From Heterobasidion occidentale (lineage: Eukaryota > Basidiomycota > Agaricomycetes > Russulales > Bondarzewiaceae), in assembly GCA_039111635.1 (NCBI GenBank), contig JBCAQO010000007.1, positions 1,674,001-1,738,000 of the forward strand: 64,000 nt of DNA, in the 5' to 3' direction. How positions within the stretch are numbered: the stretch's first letter is position 1; each line of letters begins with the position of its first letter. The notes below the pieces were generated by a model. It was not told where the DNA came from. It saw only the letters and a program-made list of their open reading frames with translations, and did no database searches. The position numbers and the translations under genes are program-made. Shown piece after piece: positions 1 to 12,337 of the stretch.

Positions 1-38
1 TTTGTGTCATTTTCATCGTTCTCATTTCGGTTTCGTAG

Positions 39-2472
39 GGCGAGCGTAACTATATCATGCAAGTTGTCTGTGAGGCAACACAAAATCCATCGGTTCAGGT
101 CCAGGCCTCCGCTTTCGAGTGCTTGGTGCGCATCATGTCATTGTACTATCACAAGATGGCGTTCTATATGGAACGGGCTCTATTCGGGGTACGTCATTTG
201 ATATGCGTTGGCTTGTATTGTATCCATCTGACGATCATCTACAGCTTACGGTCATGGGCATGAAATCTACTGAAGAGGCCGTCGCCTTACAGGCGATTGA
301 GTTTTGGACCTCCGTGGCAGAGGATGAGGCTACGATGGAGTCTGACTACCAAGACTCGCAAGAGGTACGCTTTGGACCCTCTGCATCCTGCTGATCTCGC
401 GATTTTGACAATGAAAACCATGATAGGGCTTGATTGATGGTGAGGTTGAGGAGCCGAAGTACTTTGCCAAGATCGCGCTCCCAGAGATTATCCCAGTTCT
501 CTTGATGCTACTCACTCGTCAGGATGAAGACGCTGACGAAGATGAGTGGAACGTGGCCATGGCTGCCGGGACCTGTATCAATTTCCTCGCACAAGCCGTC
601 CACGACAGCATTGTGCCGGCCGTGATCCCATTCATCGAGGGGAACATCAAGTCGCCAGACTGGCGTCAGCGGGAGGCTGCGGTCATGGCTTTCGGGTCGA
701 TCCTCGTAGGCCCTGATCCCTCCGGCCTTACGCCTCTGGTCAACCAGGCGCTTCCCATCCTCATCGACATGATGAACGACAGCAACCTCCATGTGAAGGA
801 TACGACCGCCTGGACGCTCGGCCGGATCTGCGAGTCGCTCATGTCTGTGATCAAGCCCGAGGTACACCTCCACCCGCTCATATCGGCGCTTGTCAACGGC
901 CTGCAAGACAGCCCCCGGATCATCGCCAACTGCTGCTGGGCGCTCATGAATTTGGCGGATGGTGTATATGAGCTGTATGATAGCGACAACATCACAGGTA
1001 GTCCCCTATCGCCGTACTTTGAGGGTATTGTGTCGGCGCTTCTGCGCGTCACTGAGACGTGAGTTTGGCGTCCTCTCACTTGATGCTTAGCCTTTGCTGA
1101 ATTTTGACGCAGGGCCAGCAATGAGTCGAACTTCCGCACGTCCGCATACGAAGCCATCACTTCCTTCGTCCAGCAGGCGACTCCCGATGTTATTCCTGTG
1201 ATTCAGAACACCGTCGTCACGATTTTGCAGAGGATGGAACACCTCTTGAACATGCAGAACCAAATTCTCGGCATGGACGACCGTAACAACTGGAATGATC
1301 TTCAAAGCAACCTCTGCAGTGTTACCGTCGTACGTATCTTCTTCGTCTCCTTGGCAAGGAGTGCATACTCAGCAGGCAATTGGCAGAGTGTAATCCGCAA
1401 ACTTAACGAAGGGATCCAACCGCTGGCAGACCGCATCATGACGCTCATTCTACAGCTCATTCAGTCTGCTGGAAAGGCATCGACGATCTTGGAGGACGCT
1501 TTCCTCGTTGTCGGCTCACTAGCAGCAGGTTTGTAATTCCTACTCAACGCATGACAGCCGCGGCCTAACCAATTTTCCTGTAGCTATCGAACAGCAGTTC
1601 TCTCCTTATAGCCAAGCCTTCCTTCCGTACCTCTACCCCGCGCTTAAGGCGTACGAGGATACGCAGCTGTGCACGGTTGCCGTCGGCATCATCGGTGACA
1701 TTACCCGTGCGCTCGGAGACGAGAGCGCGCAGTACGCTGACGCGTTCGTGACTGTATTACTTGAGAACCTATCGAGCGAGGTCCTCAACCGCAATGTGAA
1801 GATATCAATACTCGCTTGCTTCGGCGACATCGCGCTCGCCATCGGACCGAAGTTCGAGCCTTACCTTGATACGGCCATGACAGTGCTTAGACAGGCTGCC
1901 GCACTGCAGGCGAACCCGGTCAGTCATACGATGCATAGGGCGCTTGAGGGTCGTAACTGACTATATTCGCCTGTGTGACAGCTCGACTTTGATTCCATCG
2001 ATTATTGCCAACTTGCGTGAAGGCATCCTCGAGGCGCACACGGGCATCATCACTGGCCTCAAAAACACAGACAAAGGTGAGCACTGCGTCTTTCGTAGTA
2101 CGTAGCACGGTCTCTCTAACGAGGTCTTTTTGTCGTAGTCGGGCTGTTGCTGCCACACACACGACACATCCTCGAGCTGGTGCAGACCGTGCTTGCGGAC
2201 AGCGAGACGGGCGAGGCGCTGGAGAAGCTTGCGTTTGGCGTGATCGGCGACATTGCGGACGCGTTCCCGAACGGCGAGGCGAAGGAGTTCTTACTCGTCG
2301 ACTGGCTTGGGGCGGCGCTCAGCACCAAGGGCCGGTACACGCCCGAGACGAAGAAGACGATCCGGTGGGCGCGTGAGGTATGTTGTTTTTAGGTATCATT
2401 ATGTGGGTGCCTCTTTGACCTGTTGCTAACGATGGTGTTGCGTCGTAGATGGTCAAGCGCGCGACTGCATAA
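39..2472 (+). CDS. KAP95: Importin subunit beta-1 (karyopherin beta), C-terminal part
   Basis: Nuclear import receptor built of HEAT repeats. It carries importin-alpha/cargo complexes through the nuclear pore and releases them on binding RanGTP. The window opens inside an intron: an acceptor ends at base 38 and the first exon begins GERNYIMQVVCEATQNPSVQ, typical of the middle of Kap95. About ten exons follow. Recognisable blocks include the acidic loop EDADEDEW (about 525-550), HVKDTTAWTLGRICE (about 790-835), and DRNNWNDLQSNLC (about 1280-1320). The protein ends MVKRATA, with TAA at 2470-2472. The N-terminal half, including most of the Ran-binding repeats, lies upstream of the window. No frameshift or premature stop is visible. 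The family call is secure; exact splice sites are by eye. Confidence 0.95.
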
Positions 2473-3287
2473 ACAAAGCGTATATCCATGTCCTGTTCGT
2501 GCTTCTTGAATGTGTTTGCTTCCGTTCCTTTCGTATCCGCTTCCGTTTTCACTGTTGTCTTCCACCTTTCTCCTTTCCCCTTTTCTCTTTCAATTCATTT
2601 CGTCTTTCCATGGCCAGTTTGATGTCTTTTATGACCCGTCGCGTGCATGCAATTCTTTTTTTATATCTCTCATCACATCGCCATCTGAAGGAGGCACATC
2701 ACCGCATCGCGATCTGCATGTCATAGTAGTATAAGTAGTAGTCGTAGTATCCGTAGCCAACATGTTGCAGGGGTAGCCTGCAGGGAGTAGTCCGATAGAC
2801 GGGGTCGTATACGGGACGTGGTGTCTATGTAGACAGCAGACACCCGAGAATTATGTGGGTCATGTTCGTTTGGTAGTAGTACTAGTGTTTTGACCCGGTC
2901 ATGCATGCCCACATTCTGATCCTTATATGTTTTTACCGATCCCACATCAATGCTTTGTTTTCACCATCCGCTTCCATTTCATTCTGCCTTCCGCTAGATG
3001 CAGCTGGCCTGTTCAAGCTTCACGGTTGGTTCAACTTTCTTCTTCTGCGAGAGCCGACGTCTGTGTCGTTCTTTGACATGTTATTAGTTGCAGTGTTCTG
3101 TCGGTCGTAGAGGACTCATGTAGCTATATTCTGTGCTCTGTATTTCTTTGTTTCGCGACGCTGCGTTGCCGGAAGCCGATCATATGATAAATCGCGCGGG
3201 TTTGTTTCCGTCTGGGGCGGACGTTCGACGTGCCGGTTAAGTGCCCCTGTCTCCACACTCAACTCACCGTCGAGCAGAACACGCACA
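2473..3287. other. Intergenic region KAP95-Lon
   Basis: About 815 bases between two same-strand genes. It holds the KAP95 3' UTR, a run of TAGTAGT-like triplets near 2725-2755, and the Lon promoter. I see no convincing gene, tRNA or clear TATA box here. Confidence 0.5.
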
Positions 3288-6200
3288 ATGTCGCCGTCGT
3301 CGTCGACAACGTCGTCCAGAATGCACATCATCCCGCTCCCTCACCCGCTCGTCCTGCTTCCATCCGCCAGGGTCACATTCCCCATCTCCTTCACCGTCGC
3401 CGAAGCGCTCTTCACGCTCATAGACAACGCCGACACCCACCCAACCCTCGCTGCCATCCCCGTGACCGCGTTTGGCTCTCCAAATAAGCCCACAGCGCCT
3501 CTAAATCAATGGGGCGTGTCTGCGCGCATCATCCGCCTTGCGCACCCGGCATCGACGCGCTCCACGTCCCAGCCCCACTTGCTTACGCTGCACGGCCTGG
3601 CGCGGGTGCGCCTTACGGCGCCGGCGGACACCGCTTTGTTCACGCGGCAGGACCCACTGCCCATGCTCGAGGTGGAACAGCTTGCGCTCGATGACTTGCC
3701 GACCCCTGAGGCCTTTGCATCCTTCCGCTCGGCCTCGCTGCGCCTCCTCGAACGCCTGGCTCACGACACGCAGCAGCCACGCAGGCGGGAGCAGTGGAAG
3801 AAGACGGCCGAGATGGTCGAGGATCTCCCTGAACAACGGGCGGGACTGATGGCCGACGCCCTAGTTGCTGCCGTTAACGCGGAACATAAGGACAAACTTG
3901 GTGAGTCTCGTTTCTGAGTGCCTCTTTGTCTGCGACACTGTTCATCGAGTTATATTCTAACCCTTCATCATATTTGTGTGTGCCTTACAGAGTTCCTGTC
4001 CGCTGCGGACGTGAACGACCGCCTCAAGTGCGCGACCACCATCTTCATCAAACAAGCCTCTATCTCCGAAGTATCCACCAAGATCGCATCTGCCATCGAC
4101 GAGTCTCTCTCTAAGCAGCAGAAGGAACTCTTTCTTCGGCAGCAGCTCGCAGCCATCCAGGCGGAACTCAACAGCCTTCATGTCGGGCAGGATTCCCCTG
4201 CGTCCGAGCTCGACCAGGATGCCGAGGGCGAGGACGAGCTGGCGGAGGTGAAGCGCAAGATTTCGGCGATGGAGGTCGGATCGGAGGAAAGGCGCGTCGG
4301 TGTGGGCGAGTGGAGGCGTTTGAAGCGGATACCGCAACAGAGCGCGGAGTACGGGGTCGTGAGGAACTACGTGCGTCTATGCCCTCCCTTACAAACCGAT
4401 GCACTCGGATATATGGATCATCTCATCTTGTACTCACTTTTTTCGCTCTTCAAACGCTTTAGCTCGACTGGCTCACGTCTCTCCCTTGGCCATACACCGA
4501 AGCTCCCTCCTCATCCCCTACCGGCGATGCACCCATCGTACAACCCCCATCCGCAGCCGAGCCTTCCTGGCGAACGCGCAGCGCCAGCTCGACGCCGATC
4601 ACTTCGGACTCGACCGCGTCAAGCGGCGGCTTATCGAGTACCTCGCCGTCGTGCGGCTGCGCGAGATGCAGGCCGCTGAGGAGGAGGCCTCCGAACGCGC
4701 GCGCGCGGCCGAGGCAGAAGCGCAGGCGCGGCTCGCCATCGAGGCAAGCAAGACGCCTGAGCAACTGAAGGCCGAGGCAGCGGCCAAGGCGCTCGTGAGG
4801 TACGACCCCGACGTGAACGCTAAGCCGACCCCGAAGCCTGTCGTGCGACGGCGCGTCAGGCGGGGCATCAAGGGACCCATACTGCTGTATGTCCGTTTTC
4901 TCACCATACTCTTCGTCATGCGAAAACCAATTTTTGTACGCTCCCTCAAACTTGGACTTGAACAGGTTTGTTGGACCTCCCGGCACGGGCAAGACCTCGC
5001 TCGGACAGTCGATCGCCAAGGCGCTCGACCGGCCGTTCCAGCGAATCGCACTCGGCGGTGTCCGCGACGAGGGCGAAATTCGGGGGCACAGACGCACATA
5101 CGTCGCGAGCGGACCCGGGCTCATTGTCCAAGCACTCCGCAAGGCTGGGCGCGCGGATCCAGTTCTGCTGCTGTGCGTCTTGTTTCTTTGTTTTCGATTC
5201 CGTCGCGTGTGGATGAAGCTGACGATCCGATGAACAGGGACGAGATCGATAAAGTTGCACATTCAAATTTCCAGGGCGACCCCGCGGCGGCGTTGCTAGA
5301 GGTATTGGATCCCGAGCAAAACCACGCGTTCAATGTGCGTAGCAGCGTCCTGCCGCTTGCTCCCATCACTTGACGAACAACAATGCCTAATGCGGACTAT
5401 AGGACCATTACATGAATGTGCCGATCGACCTCAGCCGCATTCTCTTCATCTGTACCGCCAACTCCCTCGACACTATGGCCGCTCCACTCCTGGACCGGTG
5501 CGAGATTATTCAGTTGTCTGGTCAGTGATTTTTACAGGCCTTTCTCTTCACTCACATGTCGCTCTTGTTGATCTAGTGCATGAATAGGTTATACATACGA
5601 CGAGAAGCTGAGCATCGCGCGGCGCTTCCTCCTCCCGAAGCAGCTCAAAGTAAACGGCCTCTCACCGGAGAACCTGACGCTCACGGAGCCTGCCCTATTG
5701 CATATCGTGACGCATTATACACGCGAGGCCGGCGTGCGCAGTCTTGAACGTGCTATCGGAAGCGTCGTCCGGTTCAAGGCCGTCGAGTGGGCTGAGCACA
5801 TCGACACGGAGAGCATGGTGCCGGTATCGGCGCTTCCTGCTCTACAATCCTCGCCCTCGCCCTCGCACACGCCCTCGTCCTCTGAGACAGCGGTCATTCC
5901 TACGAGTAAGACGGGGGGCTACCGCAATGTGGTGGAGGTGCACGAGCTAGAAGCCATTCTCGGCATTGCGCGATGGGACGGGGATGAGCAGGAGAGGGAG
6001 CTAAGACGGGGTGTCGTGTACGGGCTCGTCGTTACAGGCATGGGCGAGGGTGAAATCATGCCTGTCGAGACCATTGCGGTGCCCGGGAGCGGAAAGTTGT
6101 TGTTGACCGGCTCTTTGGGCGCGGTATGTTCATTCCCTATCCGTCTCCTTGTTGGTATCGACATCCTGACTTGTGGGGTAGGTCATCAAGGAAAGCGGTG

Positions 6201-6865
6201 AGATCGCGCTGAGTTGGGTCAAGACGCACGCATACGAGCTCGGTATCACGAATTTGCGGACGCAGGACCCACTCAAAGTGCCCAATGTGATCGACGTGCA
6301 CCTACATCTCCCAGCAGGCGCTCAGAAGAAAGATGGGCCTAGCGCAGGCATCGCGATGGTGCGTGTTCTCAGTCGTCGTGCTTTATGAGCACTGATTGAG
6401 TGGGCACACGTGGACTCTGCAGACCTGCGCGTTCGTGTCATTGCTGACGGGCGCCTGCGTGCCTCCTAATATTGCTATGACTGGCGAGGTAAGCAGTTGG
6501 AGCCGTATCAAGTACCTCTCGTCGCTGACATTACTCGGACGGCGACAGATCACCCTCCGCGGACGTGTCACGCCAGTAGGCGGTGTCAAGGAGAAGGTAT
6601 GCAGGTCTCCTCTTCGTGATCCCACCATTCTTACTTTTACTCGTTCCTCTCTTAGGTTCTCGGCGCACACCGCGCACAGATCACGAAAGTGATCCTACCG
6701 TGGGCGAATCGTAAGGATGTGAAGCTCGATGTGCCGGATGAGGTGCGAAACAGCATGGAGTTCGTGTTCGTCCGCACAGTGCAAGAGGCACTCGAGGCGG
6801 CATTTGGCCAGGGAACAATAAGGTGGCAGAGTAGGATGGATACCATTGTTGAGGGTCGGCTGTAG
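3288..6865 (+). CDS. Lon protease homolog, peroxisomal type
   Basis: ATP-dependent AAA+ serine protease; this subfamily degrades damaged or unneeded peroxisomal matrix proteins. The ATG at 3288 opens an N-terminal LON substrate-binding domain ([13 protein letters not shown]) with no mitochondrial presequence. A coiled segment follows ([20 protein letters not shown], about 4110-4160). The AAA+ module has Walker [10 protein letters not shown] (about 4975-5000), Walker B VLLLDEIDK split by an intron (about 5165-5250), and sensor-type ICTANSLD (about 5448-5470). The protease domain has the catalytic Ser in KDGPSAG (about 6335-6355) and the catalytic Lys in TPVGGVKEK (about 6570-6597). A Ser/Pro-rich insert lies near 5845-5890. 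The protein ends in -GRL, a weak PTS1-like tripeptide. About ten exons, no break seen. A mitochondrial Pim1 assignment is less likely because the presequence is absent. Confidence 0.94.
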
Positions 6866-7304
6866 GATGCTGCCTGAGGGCTTGTATGTAAGTATATATG
6901 TATTGGATGGTTCATCTGTAGGTTTAGTATCACATATCAGAAATTCTTTGGGAATTTCAGTGGCATGTATAAGTTGAGCAGGACCAATGGGAAGCAATAT
7001 GCTATTGCCTCTGCATGCCCAGTGCACCAATTCCTTCAGTCACTCTTTATTCCACTATCTTGTTTTGACATCTATGCAACATAAGCATTATAGAGCAAGG
7101 ACTCATTGACTTCTAACATAAAGACAGTAAACTTTGGCATTCACTTCAAGAACAACTTCACATTAAAACACATCAAGAAAGTATAGTATTGCTCCATCTA
7201 CATAGAGAATCCTAGTAAAAATCATAATCCAGTCCATTTGCTGATCCCAGTGCCCATCTATTGATGGCCATCATAAAAGAACAGCAAAGGGAAAGAAAAA
7301 AGAT
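6866..7304. other. Intergenic region Lon-U2 snRNA (convergent)
   Basis: AT-rich sequence between two convergent genes, holding the Lon 3' UTR and the 3' flank of the U2 snRNA gene. I see no open frame that looks coding and no repeat. Confidence 0.5.
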
Positions 7305-7495
7305 CCCTCGACGACATAAGCCTGTAGTGCAACGGCGGAGTCATCGCGCCATCAAGTTGCAAGCAGAGCTCGATGGACAAGGGCGGCAAAAATAAGAAAA
7401 CCAATGTAGCGGGCGGTGCCCGCGTTATAGTGGTTATACTATAAAGAACAGATACTACACTTGATCTAAGCCAAAAGGCCAGAGTGGTAAGGAAT
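7305..7495 (-). ncRNA. U2 spliceosomal snRNA
   Basis: RNA of the U2 snRNP, which pairs with the intron branch site and with U6 in the active spliceosome. Read on the minus strand, it has a 5' stem I, the near-invariant block GGCCTTTTGGCTTAGATCAA, and then GTGTAGTATCTGTTCTTT with the branch-site-recognition GTAGTA. Stem IIa (TATAGT/ACTATA) and stem IIb (GCGGGC/GCCCGC) follow. The Sm site ATTTTTG is at 7387-7393. Two 3' hairpins follow: CCATCGAG/CTTGATGG (stem III-like) and CGATGAC/GTCGTCG (stem IV-like). The length of about 190 nt suits U2. The ends are approximate: the 5' end is set by stem I and TATA spacing, the 3' end by the last stem. Confidence 0.94.
7387..7393 (-). promoter_or_regulatory. 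Sm-protein binding site of U2 snRNA
   Basis: ATTTTTG on the minus strand, in a single-stranded stretch between stem IIb and the 3' hairpins, where the Sm ring assembles on U2. Confidence 0.85.
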
Positions 7496-7513
7496 ATGAA
7501 TGTCCTCCACTCG

Positions 7514-7521
7514 TATTTATA
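7514..7521 (-). promoter_or_regulatory. TATA box of the U2 snRNA gene
   Basis: TATAAATA on the minus strand, about 19-26 bases upstream of the inferred U2 5' end. That is the expected place for an RNA polymerase II snRNA promoter in fungi. Confidence 0.7.
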
Positions 7522-8315
7522 GGCAGCGGAGGGCCGCACAGGCCAGGGAGATTATTTCACGGGGCGGGGGAGGGCACAATGCGCGAGCAGTGGCATCTGC
7601 CTAAATTGGACCGTGGGAGGGTTCTCGCCGGACATACCCGCGATTTTGTAGGCAACGCGCCACGCTGCGGGTCTCTCATACCATCTCGCAATTTCTCGGA
7701 TATATAGACACCGTCGTTCTTGGACCGTGCACACCTCATTGTTGTGTCTTTTGGCTTGTATCAAACAGCAGTAACAGATAAATTAATGGTGCTGATCAGT
7801 AGACCTATCTGAAGCGGTAAACAACGACATGCATCCGTTCGTGACTTTCTTCCAAAGGGGCTGCTACAAGACGGGCCTGGCCATGAATCGCGTAGACCCA
7901 AACCAGAAAATATCTCGGGACCTTGGTGAGCCAAAGGCGAGTGACGTTGTACCTTTCATTCATGCGCAAAAAGACATACGCAAAACTAAACACAATATCG
8001 TACAGCAGCTGACTGATGCATTCATAGCGACTTAAGACAAATAACAATGTCTTCCTGCCATGTGGGCGGCGACGACGATGAGTGAGTGCAACGACGGATG
8101 AGTGCATAGTGGGGGGAGTTGTAGGCATGGAAGGGGTAGGGTTGACCGAACATAAGTGGTTGTGCATGGAGGGGGTTATCGACAGAAACACAGCAACAAC
8201 GAATGAGCAAAAAATAAAACAAGGACAGCGAAGCAGACAAGAATAAGATCAAGAGCAAATGAGTTCACATGGTATACCCTCCTCACGCTGACAGAAACTC
8301 AAATCAAGTCGCACT
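7522..8315. other. Intergenic region upstream of U2 and downstream of the coiled-coil gene
   Basis: Holds the U2 upstream promoter region and the 3' UTR of the minus-strand coiled-coil gene. A TATATAGA motif lies near 7700 on the plus strand, but I see no conserved snRNA or tRNA sequence after it and no gene-like frame. Confidence 0.45.
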
Positions 8316-11300
8316 CTACGCAATGACAAGAGATCTCCGCTTTTGCGGTTCAGTGTTCTCCTTTTCATCCCGCTCGCCAATGACGGGGCTCATCACGCTA
8401 CGGTTAGGATTCATACTGGGCCTGGCTGTTCGTGAGATCTCTGTTGGCGCCGCCGATGAGGCTCGTCGGAGGTTGCTCACCATGGGAGGTGAAGGCGAGG
8501 AGGAATGGGCAGCGACGCTGGAGCGGGGAACTGAAGTCGGTGGTATCCGAGGGTGTGAGGGCGTTGGCGAAGCTACAGACTTGCGAGGTTTAACGGGAGG
8601 AGGGCCAATCGAGCCGTTGGCACGTAAAGGTTTCGCTGTGGAAGGTGTACCGGTGAAGCCTGTGTTGGTGGATGGGGTGCTACTTGCTGATCCGTTGGTG
8701 CGAACACTCTTTCTAGGGTCATCGGTCGTGTTGAGGAGGGTGGTTCTGACAGTCGCCCAACCTTGACCACGTCTTTGCTCCCATCGGACAAGCGCGACGA
8801 TGGCCGGGAGCCTATGGATGGTGTGGTAAAAGCCGACAACGATTCTCGTCGGTGAGTCGTGGCCTTACTGGGTGCGGTTGTAGTGCCTGCAGTGCCTTTC
8901 ACGCCCATGCGCCTCTTCAACTGAAGAACATTGTTACATCGGTCTCGTGCACCGAACAGATATTGAAAGACACCTACCAGTTCCAGCTCCTGCTGCTTCG
9001 AGTCCAGTGCGATAGTCAGACCTTGTACATCATCGCGGAGATGATCCCTCTGCTTTTCCATCTGAACGAGGCTGACCTCCTTGTCGGCGCTCTCTGTCTT
9101 CAGTGTATGAACCTGTTTACGGAGTCGTTCAATATCTTGTTCCAATGCGGCAACGCGGTCCTTCATCGTGCTCGCCGCCACATCCGCCTCGGCTTTGGCC
9201 TTGATCGCTGCCTCCAGTTGTGCGCGCGCGCCGCCCTCAAGCGCGGAGAGGTCGATGACTGCCCGCCGCTGCTCGTCCAATGCGCGCGCGTGCTCACGCT
9301 TGGCCGTCGACAGCGCTTCGCGAATGTCTTCGACCTCGTCCTCGCGAGCGACCACCTTATGGGCAAGTTCCTCGACGTCAGCGTCACGTTGTTTAACGCG
9401 CTGTTCAAGACGCGCCGCATTATCAAGAGCATATTTGAGCTCTTGCTCCAGAGAGGTGATACGTTCCCCGCGCTCTTGAAGAGACTGAGTCAACTGATCA
9501 GAATGTTGTTGCTCGGAATGGAGCTCCTCCTCAAGCTAGAAGTGAAGGCAATGTTGGAAGGGAATGCACGTCAGATACAAGCGTGAGGCATACCTGGTCT
9601 CTTTGCCTATCGAGCTCATCCCTTGCAGTCCAGGCCTCATTGACTTCGTTCTCCATTTGCAGCCTCTTGTTCTCGCTGTTAGACCAGTCCATCTCCATGG
9701 TTTCGAGTTTCCCTTCAAGGGAAACAAGCTCGTTCTGGAGGGTCGCTTTCTCCCGCTTCAACTCCTCCATCCGCTCGCTAGTCACCTCTGTATTCTTCCA
9801 CTGTGCCTCCAACTCGGCCGTCAGCACAGAGACTTCTTGTTCCTTCGCTAGTAGAGCTCCACGAGTCTTGTCCAGCTCGGCTTCTAAGGCCTCTCGCGTT
9901 CTCTGTGCCTCGTCCGCAACGGTGATCAGACGACGGCGCTCCTCGTCCCACTCAAGGCTGGCTTGATGATGCCGCTCCTGCTCATGTTCCTGGACCATCA
10001 TGGCGCTCTTCAGGTCTTCCTCAGCAGAGGAAAGCACCATTTCCTCCATCTGCTCCTTAGCACTTCGGATACCTTCCTTCAATAAAGTTTCCCCCTCATC
10101 CCGCTGGGCTAGTTCATCCTTGAGCTTAGCCAACAAAAGCTCTTGCTCGCGCAGTAGCTCCTCCTTGAGCTCCTTCTCCGCTCTCCACTCCACTCCCCTC
10201 TTCACGATCTCCCCGTTCTCCCGCTCCAGATCTGAGATCTGTCTATGAAGTTGTGTTAGAGCCTCGCCGCTCGCTTCGTCCATGATACTCCTCTCGAAGC
10301 TCTCTTGTCGGCTGTTCTCTACCTCCTCTTCCAGATGACGACACATTCGCTCGAGCTCCTGGACTTTCTTCTTCCACCCTCGCAATAAGTTCTTCCGCTT
10401 GTCAGTGTCCTTCTCCATTACCTCGAGTCGCGAGTTGAGCGTGTTCACGAGCTCGTCGCGTGCACCAAGGTCAAGCTCGTACTGCGCGCACATCTCTTGC
10501 TGAAGGGCCAACTGCGTACGAAGAGAAAAAATCTCATCCTCTTCACGAGACACTTTCCGCGAATGCATCCCCTTGGGAGGGGTAGGAGGAATGACCTCGC
10601 CCGGAGTGTAATACGTCGTGGCATTAGCACGGAATGGATCTGGTTCGGCACGTTCTGCAGGTGCGGAATAAACGACCCATGAAGAGGTTGATATGTCGTT
10701 GATATCCGACTCCGGGGCCTTCGACGTACGCTTGGGATTGAAGAAAGTGTCGCTCATGGAGCGGTTGCGACTCGGCGGTCGAGTGATTTCCGCTGCTGCA
10801 CCTAACAGTGTCTTATCTGCAGGGACTGTAGGCAAGGCTGAGAAAACCTTCTGACCAAAGCTGAAAGAGTAACTGCGATCATGGGTCGGCAACTTTTCGA
10901 TTGGATGGACAGTCGCCGGCTCCTCCGAGTTGGGAGCGATGATTCGTGTGGCCACGGTGGGCTCCTCTTCGTCACCGTCTAACATCTCAACCGCGGAGTC
11001 GAGAAGCGTTGCCCCAGGAACGAGGGCTATGGAGGGCACGTCCAGCTCAGGCGAGAGATCAAAGATATTGGACAAGTCTAGGGGAATCGGTGCCATCACG
11101 GAATTGATGGGCTTCGTGGCATCTGCAGATTTCGAAGGTAATATCGGGGTGGACGTTTCGTGAGGAGGGGTGAACATATCCTGTACGGAAGCACGAGGGC
11201 GGTTGCGCGCGCGAGATATCTCGGACTTGGAGGCGCCGCCGGCATTCTGTAGACGTTCAATCATCGGGGGCTCCTCAGCCTCGCTAGCAGCAGAGACATC

Positions 11301-11973
11301 GGGGCTGATAACCTTGTAGGCGTCGCGCGAGAAGAAACGCACACTTTGACCTGTCCCGGGTGTGTTACGGTCCCTAAGAATAGAGCGGATTGAGCTATAC
11401 TTCGAGTCGACAGGGGTCTCGGGTAGCCTTATACTGTCCAAGGATGGTCGAGATGTATCATTGAAAGCGTGAGCTACAGAATCTGGAGAGCGGAGGGATG
11501 TTTCAGAGCCTGTCATAGAAATTGAGCAGCTGAACCACAATCGACTTGGCGACTAGCATCATACCGTTTGTAGAAAGACTAAGATGACCCTTCACCTTCT
11601 TTAAGGGCAGTGGTAATTTGAGCGGGGGAGGAGAAGGCATTGCGCCTTCCATCAAGTCGAGCTTGCCTTTTGACATGCGCTTGAACATTCCACGGCGGCC
11701 GTTCAGAGAAGGCGAACTGGGTGGACTAGGAATAGGAAACGGAATTTCTGTCGGTTCTTCCTGATCCTGCACTTCATGAAAGACAGAAAGATTAGGATGC
11801 TGTTTGAGGACGCTAGACATGACATCCAGAGTCTGCGGAGGTTCAGTATCATATTGCTCATTGCCCGAGCGTTTAAGGGCGTTGCTTAGTTTTGACCACA
11901 TCGCACGAGACGAAAGACGATGGAAGATACTGTGGTGCCGGGTATTATGAAGGGAGGAGACCTCGAGGGCCAA
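8316..11973 (-). CDS. Large coiled-coil protein with basic, Ser/Pro-rich tail
   Basis: Function not recognised. The ATG is at 11973 and the TAG at 8316-8318. Introns are seen at 11510-11564, 9536-9593 and 8921-8977. The N-terminal third is disordered and Ser/Pro-rich, with a short block RSILRDRNTPGTGQSVRFFS. The middle and 3' exons (about 10600-8980) are almost continuous heptad coiled coil (long Glu/Leu/Arg runs such as SLEQELKYALDNAARLEQRV). The C-terminal tail is basic and Ser/Pro-rich and ends near ERDEKENTEPQKRR, which contains a KEN-box-like degron. The frame changes between about 8740 and 8880, so a fourth intron or a 1-nt error must lie there; I could not fix its borders. The architecture suits a spindle-pole, septum or cytoskeletal scaffold, but that is inference. 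Confidence 0.8.
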
Positions 11974-12337
11974 TAAAGAAATGTAGGCCCTTAGCTAGGT
12001 GGCTTGCCAGTCGCTGTAGGCTAGATAGTGGTCGACTAGTCTGACAGGCCGATGCTGGTTCGGTTTCTTGGACAGGTGTGACTGTGACACTACGCGCGAC
12101 GCGCCCATCACGTGGCCGCGATGCGCGTCGTGGGAATTGATCTCAAGTCTTTCGCAGCTAGCCTTCTCCTCAGGCTAGCGGCTAGCTCAAAGACGAGATG
12201 TCAGATCGTCTATCCAGTCACAACAAGCTTTATTATATCCTCTTGTAACAAAACAACAAGCATCAAACACTTCTGTTTCTATAACCGTACACATTCGCAT
12301 TCAACTTCAACCTCAGGCCTCCGACCCTCATCCATGA
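11974..12337. other. Intergenic region, coiled-coil gene promoter and MDH 3' end
   Basis: Between two minus-strand genes. It holds the promoter of the coiled-coil gene and the 3' UTR of malate dehydrogenase. A short self-complementary GCTAGCC...GGCTAGCGGCTAGC cluster near 12158-12186 could form a hairpin. Nothing gene-like. Confidence 0.45.

Noticed and set aside
508..906. Minus-strand frames across KAP95, and similar long antisense frames across Lon and the coiled-coil gene
   Set aside because: They mirror GC-rich coding exons of well-supported genes and have no family features.
7680..7780. A second snRNA gene on the plus strand after TATATAGA
   Set aside because: No U1, U4, U5 or U6 signature block and no Sm site in the right place.
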